DNA of 64,000 nt from Halomonas sp. 1513 (GTDB lineage: Bacteria; Pseudomonadota; Gammaproteobacteria; Pseudomonadales; Halomonadaceae). The stretch is from NCBI GenBank assembly GCA_001971685.1, contig CP019326.1:2418001-2482000 (forward strand), in the 5' to 3' direction. Made by a program: the position numbers and the translations under genes. Numbering within the stretch: the first letter of the stretch is position 1; each line of letters begins with the position of its first letter. Under the pieces are notes generated by a model. That model had not been told where the DNA came from. It did not search any database and saw only the letters and a program-made list of their open reading frames with translations. Positions 47,630 to 54,500 of this stretch are shown piece after piece.

Positions 47630-48901
47630 CTACTTCAATTTGAATTGATCCCCTCCAAGCTGAACTCCTTCATGCTCAGCTTGAAGGCGGACATACCCTT
47701 TCATAAGTGGGTTAGTAAACCTACGGAACCTATATCGCGTTTCCGTTGACCCATACTTAGCAGGTGTAATTCTGATAATCTCCCCGTGACTCTCTTTACG
47801 CATATTATTTTGGGCATTATTGAGTTTATTGTCACTGGGTACAGACCACGAATATTTCTGTGCCAATTCGCGATATCTGCTCTGCCAGTCATCTACTCTA
47901 ACGTCAACAACATCAAAGTCAGCAAGAGCCCATATCATATGCTTAAAGTAGTCCTGACCACGTTGTACTGCTGCGTCGTAGGCGCTTCTCAGCTCTTGCA
48001 AGCTTTGCGATATCGCCACACTTATCCCTTCGTTATATATCTCTTCAGTAATACTTCTTGCATCGTTTTCAACAGCTTCCACTAGTATAGTTTTTCCAAT
48101 CAAGTGAGCATAATAAGGAAAGCCATTTCCGATTATCGCAACTCTATATAAAAACTCTTGGCCGACTTCGATATCAAGAGTCTGCGCAGCATCAACAACG
48201 ATATCAATAAGGTCCTGAGCTATCAATGGCTTTAGAGATATTTCAGTAATATAGCGTGGTACAGATGCGTGAGTCCCAATTAGGTCATCGACATTTTCAG
48301 CGATACCAACTAGAACAAATCGGGTGCTGAATTCTTGGTCCCCTATTTGCTTTATTAGAAAAGCTAAAGCATTTCTATCTTCCTCACTTAGCTCTTCTAA
48401 CTCGTCGATAACAACTACGGTCTGCCTTGCATCTGGCAGGATATCATCAAGATTTTTGAGAACCCTCACAGCCTCATTGGCATCCTTAAAGTCGGGAAGG
48501 CTAGGAACACTATTGGTTATCGAAGATTTGAGTGAGGGGTTTAATGAAACTTCAATCTCATGGTGTGTTTCTATGGTTTTCTTTGCTCCAAAACGGATCG
48601 CTAGTGAGAGCAGCCCCTCCCCCACCTCACGAAAAATCTCCAGCATTCGACTTCCTGGCGCGCATGCGACATAGACGTGTTCTCTGTCCGAGCTTGTTGC
48701 GAGTTGCGCTGCCGTCCTAGCCAGTGAAGTCTTCCCAACACCGCGGTATCCGAATATGAAAGGAATTCCATCAAAGTCCCTGAGCTCTCGAATAGTTGTT
48801 TTGAATTCCTTATCTCGCCCCCTGAGAAACTCGATCGTCCGAATGGGTCTCTCAGGCTGGAGCTTGGCCCTTATCATTTGAAATAATTCAGAATGACTCA
48901 C
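47630..48901 (-). CDS. AAA/STAND-type ATPase in a gene cassette
   Basis: The 423-residue protein has an ORC/STAND-like P-loop domain. FLRGRDKEFKT precedes Walker A GYRGVGKTSL near residue 51, Walker B is VVVIDELEEL near 165, and the sensor-type segment RFVLVGIAENV follows. The C-terminal 180 residues are helical, then basic (RYRFRRFTNPLMKGYVRLQ), resembling a winged helix. It starts with GTG at 48901 behind AGGAG and is distinctly AT-rich. It is flanked by attC-like sites on both sides, so it is a cassette gene. Orphan ATPases of this kind are common in phage defence loci, but no effector domain is recognisable, so a defence role is only inference. Confidence 0.8.
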   Translation of the reverse strand: MSHSELFQMIRAKLQPERPIRTIEFLRGRDKEFKTTIRELRDFDGIPFIFGYRGVGKTSLARTAAQLATSSDREHVYVACAPGSRMLEIFREVGEGLLSLAIRFGAKKTIETHHEIEVSLNPSLKSSITNSVPSLPDFKDANEAVRVLKNLDDILPDARQTVVVIDELEELSEEDRNALAFLIKQIGDQEFSTRFVLVGIAENVDDLIGTHASVPRYITEISLKPLIAQDLIDIVVDAAQTLDIEVGQEFLYRVAIIGNGFPYYAHLIGKTILVEAVENDARSITEEIYNEGISVAISQSLQELRSAYDAAVQRGQDYFKHMIWALADFDVVDVRVDDWQSRYRELAQKYSWSVPSDNKLNNAQNNMRKESHGEIIRITPAKYGSTETRYRFRRFTNPLMKGYVRLQAEHEGVQLGGDQFKLK

Positions 48902-48915
48902 AGTCTTCTCCTAAG

Positions 48916-48993
48916 AGCTAACAGTGATTGGATTGGACTGCACGTCCTGATATTGGATGAACGCACCTGCTCGTTCAACAACGTTCGTTAGCA
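48916..48993 (-). other. attC-like site 1, upstream of the ATPase cassette
   Basis: On the minus strand the 78-bp site begins TGCTAAC (48987-48993) and ends GTTAGCT (48916-48922). The arms are only partly complementary (TTGAACGAGCA against TTGGACTGCA), so it is the weakest of the three sites. It ends 15 bp before the GTG start of the ATPase gene. The cassette gene that should precede it is missing. Confidence 0.5.
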
Positions 48994-49129
48994 TGCTTCT
49001 TCTCCCTAACCTATTGATTTCACAATTCCCTAATTATAGTTAGGCTACCTATGCAGGATTCGCGCGCTTGTACGTTTTGCCGGAACCAATAATACTGGAT
49101 GCATATCCATTAAAAGAGGGAGCTACCAA
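48994..49129 (-). promoter_or_regulatory. Probable attI/Pc region of the integron remnant
   Basis: This AT-rich spacer lies between the broken intI and the first attC-like site, where an attI site and the cassette promoter belong. It contains GGTTAGGG on the minus strand (near 49004-49011), a possible attI core. A perfect TATAAT on the minus strand at 49033-49038 lies inside the inverted repeat CCTAA-N6-TTAGG (49029-49044). No convincing -35 box pairs with it. Confidence 0.4.
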
Positions 49130-49269
49130 ATGGATACTCACAACAAGCCACCGTAGCTGATGGATCGGGTGGCGTGCGCCACTCCGCCAGCATGGGTGGC
49201 CCCGAGGTTAGGGCTTTCATGGAGCACCTTGCGGTGGAACGCCAAGTGGCAGCTGCCACGCAGAGGTAG
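49130..49269 (+). pseudogene. intI: Integron integrase (intI) remnant
   Basis: A good ribosome site (GAGGGAG) precedes ATG at 49130. The first frame reads MDTHNKPP, a stop, then LMDRVACA, like the PPxLLDxVR start of IntI proteins. After a deletion and frameshift, a second frame reads RHSASMGGPEVRAFMEHLAV and continues ERQVAAATQ to a stop at 49269. This matches the SAM-like N-terminal domain of integron integrases (RHPAEMGxxEVxAFLxHLAVERxVAAxTQ). The catalytic Arg and Tyr boxes are absent, so it is inactive. It points away from the cassette array, the normal integron arrangement. The following 49270-49530 holds no recognisable gene. Confidence 0.75.
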
Positions 49270-49530
49270 TTCGCGTAATGGGTAAGGGGTTCGCCGGTGT
49301 ACGCAGCCCGCTGGGTTGAGTCGTTGATGTCTGAGTCCAGGCACGCTACCGCCCCTACCCGGCAGCATGGATGACGGCAGTGTCATCCCTGATGCGGCAG
49401 CCCTTGCGTACGTTTTGGCAAAACGGCCATCTTCAGTGGCCTTTGCCTTACCGTAAACAAACGCCATGCGCTGAGCAACGCCGACAAAGTCGACACTGCA
49501 CAAAAAGCATTAGGGAAAGAGAGGGATATG

Positions 49531-50193
49531 CTACGCGGGGCTCTGCTCTTGCCCTGCGGCGCCCAGCATGCCGTCCAACTCGCTTTCGTCGACGCCGAGC
49601 AACTGCAGGATATTGCGCTGGGCGGCGTTGAGGAGGTTCTGACGCTCCTGCTCGCCGGGCAGGCTCTTGGCGATGGCCACGGCGCCCACCAGGGAGGCAA
49701 GAATGACGCGGGCCTTGTCTGCAACGACCTCGCGGTCGGGCTCGAAGGGGAGTTTCTTGAGGCGGCTCAGGGCGGTGAGGCGGGTTTCCAGCATCTTTTT
49801 CATGCGCAGGTAGGAGGCTTCGAACAGCGTGCGCACTTCGGCATTCTCGTTGCCGATCTCGTTGAACAGTACCGTCTCGGGACCCGGCTTGCACTTGCGC
49901 TCGAGCTCCTGGAGGTTCCAGCAGTTGGCGACCAGTTCCGTCAGGTGCTTCACCGAGAGCGGCCCCTTGACCAGCCGAGCCGCGCGACTGTTCTCCAGGG
50001 TTTCACGTACCGAGGCGTGGTAGAGCGCTTCTTTCGAGGAAAAGTGGGCGTAGAAGGCGCCGTGGGTCATCTTGGCCAGCTTCATGATCTGGCCGATGGA
50101 GGCCTTCTCGAACCCCTTGCGGCTAAACAGCTCGATGGCCGACTTCAGGATGCGCTCCCGCGACTTGGCCTTGTGGTTCGTCGAGTAGGGCAT
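49531..50193 (-). CDS. TetR/AcrR family transcriptional regulator
   Basis: The 220-residue protein has an N-terminal helix-turn-helix (RERILKSAIELFSRKGFEKASIGQI at 11-36, then MTHGAFYAHFSSKEALY as recognition helix, in outline) and a helical ligand-binding domain. It is divergent from a fabF-like gene with a 15-bp palindrome between them, so it probably represses that gene and itself. Many such regulators sense acyl compounds or drugs; the ligand here is unknown. Confidence 0.9.
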   Translation of the reverse strand: MPYSTNHKAKSRERILKSAIELFSRKGFEKASIGQIMKLAKMTHGAFYAHFSSKEALYHASVRETLENSRAARLVKGPLSVKHLTELVANCWNLQELERKCKPGPETVLFNEIGNENAEVRTLFEASYLRMKKMLETRLTALSRLKKLPFEPDREVVADKARVILASLVGAVAIAKSLPGEQERQNLLNAAQRNILQLLGVDESELDGMLGAAGQEQSPA

Positions 50194-50224
50194 GGCGACC
50201 TCGCACTCCCGCGCTGAATATTAC

Positions 50225-50239
50225 CTTGATCATATCAAG
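50225..50239. promoter_or_regulatory. Candidate TetR operator
   Basis: CTTGAT-CAT-ATCAAG is a perfect 6-bp inverted repeat with a three-base centre, midway between the divergent tetR-type and fabF-like genes. Confidence 0.6.
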
Positions 50240-50284
50240 CTCAGTGTTAGCGTGGCACAACCCCAAGCTGTTCAGGAATTTACC

Positions 50285-51550
50285 ATGCAATCACCGCTCG
50301 TCATCACCGGCATGGGCATGATCAGCCCGCTTGGTTACGGCGTCAAGGCAGGCTGGGAGCGGCTGCTCGCCGGCCGCTCCGGCATCTCATCGATCAACCG
50401 CTTCGACACCGGCGAGCTGCCGATCAAGGTGGCAGGCTCGGTTCCCGGTATCGAGGAAGACCCGGAAGCCGGCCTCGACCCGGACCAGGTGCTGGATGCC
50501 AAGGAGCGTCGTAAGCTGGAGCTGTTCAGCCTCTACGCCATGGGCGCCGCCGAAGAGGCGCTGACCCAGGCCAACTGGTTCCCCGAAAGCGATGCGGACC
50601 GGCTGTCGACGGCCACTATCATAGGCTCCGGCATCGGCGGCTTCCCCACCATCACCCAGGCGCAGAACACCCTCTCGTCGCGCGGCCACCGCCGGCTCTC
50701 CCCGTTCACCGTGCCGGCCTTCCTGGCCAACCTGGCAGCGGGCAATGTGTCGATTCGCTATGGCTTGCGTGGGCCGCTGGGCTGCCCGGTAACGGCCTGT
50801 GCCGCGGGCGTGCAGGCCATCGGCGACGGCATGCGCATGATCCGCAGCGGTGAGGCCGAGGTGGCGCTAGTGGGCGGCGCCGAAGCCTGTATCGACCCGC
50901 TCTCGCTGGCCAGCTTCCATGCCATGAAGGCGCTCTCCACCGAGCAGGACGACCCCACCAGGGCGTCCCGCCCCTTCGACCAGGCCCGCAACGGCTTCGT
51001 GATGGGAGAAGGCGCGGGGCTGCTGGTGATCGAAACGCTGGCCCACGCCGAAGCACGCGGGGCAACGCCGCTGGCCATTCTCAGCGGCTACGGCACCAGT
51101 GCGGACGCCCACCATATCACCGCCGGCCCGGAAGACGGCGCTGGTGCCGCGGCGGCCATTCGCGCCGCCCTGAGAATGGCGGGCCTATCGCCCGAGACGA
51201 TCGACCACATCAATGCCCACGCCACCTCGACGCCGGTGGGCGACCGGGCCGAGATCGCGTCGCTGCGCAACGCCTTTGGCGGCGCCCTCGCCGGCATCCC
51301 GATCTCCGCGACCAAGTCGGCCACCGGCCATCTGCTGGGGGCCGCCGGCGGGGTGGAGAGCATCTTCTCCGCCCTTTCGGTCATGCACGACCGCCTGCCC
51401 CCGACCCTGAACCTGGAAAACCCCGACGAGGATCTGCGCGACCTGGATTTCGTCTCGGGCTCGGCACGCCAACACGCGACTCAGCACGTGCTGTGCAACG
51501 GCTTTGGCTTCGGCGGGGTGAATGCGGCGCTGATCGTCAGTAAGGTGTAG
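50285..51550 (+). CDS. fabF: Beta-ketoacyl-ACP synthase II-type condensing enzyme
   Basis: At 421 residues this is a complete KAS II. The active-site cysteine is in CPVTACAAGVQA near residue 166, the two histidines are in NAHATSTPVGD and KSATGHLLGAAG, and the start VITGMGMISPLG and end CNGFGFGGVNAALIV are family hallmarks. It elongates acyl-ACP with malonyl-ACP. It stands alone without acpP, fabD or fabG and is next to a TetR regulator. A specialised or stress-regulated role beside a main fabF elsewhere is therefore possible. The start at 50285 follows AGGAA. Confidence 0.9.
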   Translation: MQSPLVITGMGMISPLGYGVKAGWERLLAGRSGISSINRFDTGELPIKVAGSVPGIEEDPEAGLDPDQVLDAKERRKLELFSLYAMGAAEEALTQANWFPESDADRLSTATIIGSGIGGFPTITQAQNTLSSRGHRRLSPFTVPAFLANLAAGNVSIRYGLRGPLGCPVTACAAGVQAIGDGMRMIRSGEAEVALVGGAEACIDPLSLASFHAMKALSTEQDDPTRASRPFDQARNGFVMGEGAGLLVIETLAHAEARGATPLAILSGYGTSADAHHITAGPEDGAGAAAAIRAALRMAGLSPETIDHINAHATSTPVGDRAEIASLRNAFGGALAGIPISATKSATGHLLGAAGGVESIFSALSVMHDRLPPTLNLENPDEDLRDLDFVSGSARQHATQHVLCNGFGFGGVNAALIVSKV

Positions 51551-51596
51551 CGACACGCCTCTATCAGCCAGGCATTGAAGGAGACGCACAAGCCCC

Positions 51597-52097
51597 ATGC
51601 CAATACTGATCGATTTCAGCACAGCGCAGGAGGCCGCCCACTGGCGGACCATCAACGACGATGTGATGGGCGGCGTCTCATCGGGTGGCATGCATGCGGC
51701 ACAAGGCGTCGGGGTCTTCGCCGGCGAGATGTCGCTGACCAACGGCGGTGGCTTCGCATCCATAAGGCGCGAGCGTCAGCCAATGCGGCTATCCGGCTAT
51801 TCGGGGGTGGCCCTGGAGGCGCGTGGCGATGGGCGCCAGTACCAGCTGCGCCTCTACAATAACCAGCTGAGCGACGGCGCTGCGTACCGTGCCCTGTTCC
51901 AGCCCCCCGCGGGGGAGTGGCAGCATATCGCCCTGCCCTGGCACGCCTTCGAGGCGATCCGCCGTGGCCGCCTGCTGAAGGATGCCCCTGCGCTCGAGCC
52001 GGACGATATCCAGCAGCTCGGCCTGTTGATTGCCGACCGCCGCGATGGTGTCTTTCGACTGGAGATTGCCAGCATCGTGACCCTCCCCACGCGTTAA
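51597..52097 (+). CDS. CIA30 family protein
   Basis: This 166-residue protein has a jelly-roll, NDUFAF1-like (CIA30) domain. The signature WRTINDDVMGGVSSGGM near residue 16 and the GVALEARGDGRQYQLRLYN and FQPPAGEWQHIALPWHAF strands are all present. In mitochondria CIA30 assists complex I assembly; bacterial members are uncharacterised and may bind carbohydrate-like ligands. It follows the fabF-like gene by 46 bp and may share its transcript. The nearest purine-rich ribosome site (GGAG) is about 13 bases from the ATG. Confidence 0.85.
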   Translation: MPILIDFSTAQEAAHWRTINDDVMGGVSSGGMHAAQGVGVFAGEMSLTNGGGFASIRRERQPMRLSGYSGVALEARGDGRQYQLRLYNNQLSDGAAYRALFQPPAGEWQHIALPWHAFEAIRRGRLLKDAPALEPDDIQQLGLLIADRRDGVFRLEIASIVTLPTR

Positions 52098-52173
52098 CCC
52101 GCTATGCTGCCCATACACCCGATGAGCTAACGTCGCCTTGCTGGCGTGGGCGCAATCAGGAGAAGCTGGCGGA

Positions 52174-53697
52174 ATGCGCGTTTCCGAACCATCCTCGACC
52201 CGGGCGAAACTCACCTTGAAACGCCCCCATCGGCTCGCCCTGGCGACGCTGCCGCCGCGCACCTTCGCCTTCTGCCACACCTTCGGGCTCACGGTGTGGA
52301 TCGGCTTGGTCGAGGGCAGCGGCTGGAAGCTGATATTGCCTGGCCTGCTGCTGCTGCTATGGCCGGCGGTGGCCTATGCGCATGCCGCCCTGGCCCGCGA
52401 CTCCAAACGCGCCGAGTTCAGGAATCTCTATTTAGACAGCCTACTGTTCGGCATCTGGTGCGGCGTACTGGACTATTACCTGTGGGCCACGCTGTTCATC
52501 GCCCTTGCCTGCTTCATGAACAACATGGTGGTCGGCGGCCCGCGGCGCATGGCCGCCTCGGTGGCGCTGTTCGCCAGCGGGGCCTTGGGCTGGGGCGTAT
52601 TGACGGGGTTCGAGTTTCGCCCGTATGTCAGCATGGGGCTCGACATCTACCAGGTAACCGGCGCAGTGATCTATATGCTGGCGATTGCCAACGTGATGTA
52701 CGGCCAGAATCGCAAGATCGGCCGCAGCATTACCGAGATCAAATACCAGAATCGGGTCTTTCACGCCCTCCTCGACCTCGGCGAAGTGGCCAACCGCGCG
52801 CCGAACATCAATACCCTGCTCGATGACTCCTTGAAGCATCTGCATGCCGACTTTCCGGAGTATGGATTTGCGGTGTTCCTTCAGGAGCGTAACCGCCCCG
52901 AGGTGACGCGCTACGAGGCCAAGGCAGGCCTGCGCCTCGAAGACGAGCGTCGCCTGCGCAGCAGGATCGCAAGGCTGCATGAGCAGGATGGCGGCATCAT
53001 CAAGCTCAACGAGCAACCCGATGGCGAGCAGCTCTACGCGACCTCCATGGCAGGACGGCTCAGCCTCTACGAGGGCTGGCTGGTGGTGCGCGCCCCGCGG
53101 CTGGATGCAGCCCTGGAGCGCGTGCTGACGCTGTTCGTCGACCAGCTGGCCGCGGCGACCGAGAACAAGCTGCTGCACCTCGCGCTCCAGCGTGCAGCGC
53201 AGCGCGACGGCCTCACCGGGCTATACAACCGCGGCTTCTTCGAGTCGGCGCTACAGCAGAGCATCCAGGGCAAGATGCAGCAGCCAGGACTGGATTTCGC
53301 GGTACTGATGATGGACGTCGACGGGCTCAAGGAGGTCAACGACCAGTACGGCCATCTGGTTGGTGACCAGCTCATCACCACCGTCGCCGAACGCCTGCAG
53401 ATGCAGTGCCGGGAGGGCGATATCCTGGCCCGCTACGGGGGTGACGAGTTCGTGATCCTGTTTCCATCCGCGGACCTGTCGGCACCGACACGCCTGGCTG
53501 ATTTGATCCGCTCGCACCTGGAGGGCCAGCACTGCGTCCTCGCCACCGCCGAGGGTCAGAGCGTCGAGGTGACGCTGCGCTTGAGCCTGGGCAGCGCTAG
53601 CTCCAGCGAGGTGCCCGCTCAAGCGGTGCTTACCCTCGCAGACAACCGCATGTACGACGACAAGACCCGGCGCCGCAAGCGCAGCGTGCTCGGCTGA
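52174..53697 (+). CDS. Diguanylate cyclase with MASE2-type membrane sensor (GGDEF)
   Basis: The 507-residue protein has an N-terminal membrane block of four to five helices (about 25-180) of MASE2 type. A GAF-like region follows at about 190-345 (FHALLDLGEVANRAPNINTLL onward). The C-terminal GGDEF domain has DGLTGLYNRGFFE, MMDVDGLKEVNDQYGH and the intact active site RYGGDEFVI. It should make cyclic di-GMP in response to a membrane or cytoplasmic signal. No RxxD inhibitory site is evident before GGDEF. The start at 52174 is set by AGGAG ten bases upstream. Twelve in-frame codons further upstream are unsupported. Confidence 0.9.
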   Translation: MRVSEPSSTRAKLTLKRPHRLALATLPPRTFAFCHTFGLTVWIGLVEGSGWKLILPGLLLLLWPAVAYAHAALARDSKRAEFRNLYLDSLLFGIWCGVLDYYLWATLFIALACFMNNMVVGGPRRMAASVALFASGALGWGVLTGFEFRPYVSMGLDIYQVTGAVIYMLAIANVMYGQNRKIGRSITEIKYQNRVFHALLDLGEVANRAPNINTLLDDSLKHLHADFPEYGFAVFLQERNRPEVTRYEAKAGLRLEDERRLRSRIARLHEQDGGIIKLNEQPDGEQLYATSMAGRLSLYEGWLVVRAPRLDAALERVLTLFVDQLAAATENKLLHLALQRAAQRDGLTGLYNRGFFESALQQSIQGKMQQPGLDFAVLMMDVDGLKEVNDQYGHLVGDQLITTVAERLQMQCREGDILARYGGDEFVILFPSADLSAPTRLADLIRSHLEGQHCVLATAEGQSVEVTLRLSLGSASSSEVPAQAVLTLADNRMYDDKTRRRKRSVLG

Positions 53698-53711
53698 GCC
53701 GAGCCAGGCCC

Positions 53712-54350
53712 TCAATCCGCCGCGGCGTAAAATGCCAACTGATCTGCATGGGCCTTGACGAAGGCCGGGCGAGCCGTGGCCCGCGATATGTACGCTCGGC
53801 AGGTGGGAGACTGCGCAAGCCCGTCGAACCGATCAACGAGGCGCAGCACGTCTGCCATGGCGATATCGGCGATGGAGAACGTCCCGGCCAGCCATTCACG
53901 CTTCGCCAGGACCGACTCGAGATGCTGCAGCCGGGAGGCAAGGAAATTGTCCAGCGTCTGCTTGCCTGGCGTAACGTGGGTATCGCCAGCGAAGTGGAAC
54001 AGCGACCACGGCAGACTCGCCATCTCGACGGAGTTGAGCGCGGCGAACAGCCACTCGATGACCTCGAGACGACGATGCGGGTCAACAGGCATCAGAACCT
54101 CGCTGCGCTCGCCCAGATACAGCAGGATCGCGCCGCTCTCGAAGATAGAGATATCGCCATCGGTCAGCCACGGCACCTGGCCGAAGGGCTGGTGGGAAAA
54201 ATGCTCGGTATCCCGGGAGTGAAACGGCACGCCCTCTACCCGATAGGGCAACCCGGCCTCCTCCAGCGCCCAGCACAGCCTCAGGTCGCGTACATAGCCG
54301 CGCGGCGTCTCGGGAACCCAATCGAAGGTGGTGACAATCAGTTCGCTCAT
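53712..54350 (-). CDS. Glutathione S-transferase family protein
   Basis: The 212-residue protein has an N-terminal thioredoxin-fold domain with the substrate-binding cis-proline and glutathione gamma-glutamyl site (GQVPWLTDGDISIFESGAIL near residue 55). The helical C-terminal domain carries the N-capping motif FSIADIAMADVL. The start at 54350 follows GGAGGC; longer versions are unsupported. It is a cytosolic GST-like protein of unknown substrate. It is convergent with the GGDEF gene and 15 bp separate them. Confidence 0.88.
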   Translation of the reverse strand: MSELIVTTFDWVPETPRGYVRDLRLCWALEEAGLPYRVEGVPFHSRDTEHFSHQPFGQVPWLTDGDISIFESGAILLYLGERSEVLMPVDPHRRLEVIEWLFAALNSVEMASLPWSLFHFAGDTHVTPGKQTLDNFLASRLQHLESVLAKREWLAGTFSIADIAMADVLRLVDRFDGLAQSPTCRAYISRATARPAFVKAHADQLAFYAAAD

Positions 54351-54427
54351 GTTAGCGCCTCCTATTGAAACGGTATAACACACGAGCTGTTGTCGAAGGG
54401 TGACTAACGTTTTCGACACCCACAGAG

Positions 54428-54465
54428 AAACGCCCCCGAGCCAGGCGAACGGCTCGGGGGCGTTT
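54428..54465. terminator. Bidirectional terminator after the osmC-ycaO gene
   Basis: AAACGCCCCCGAGCC (54428-54442) pairs with GGCTCGGGGGCGTTT (54451-54465). The A and T runs at the ends give a U-tract in both directions. It ends the osmC-ycaO transcript on the minus strand, just upstream of the GST gene. Confidence 0.85.
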
Positions 54466-54500
54466 GGGTATTGATGTGGGAGTATGGCGGGTGCCGGGGC

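Noticed and set aside
49138..49503. Minus-strand 121-codon frame in the intI remnant region
   Set aside because: No recognisable domain and it lies opposite the integrase remnant; part of it may be debris from another decayed gene.
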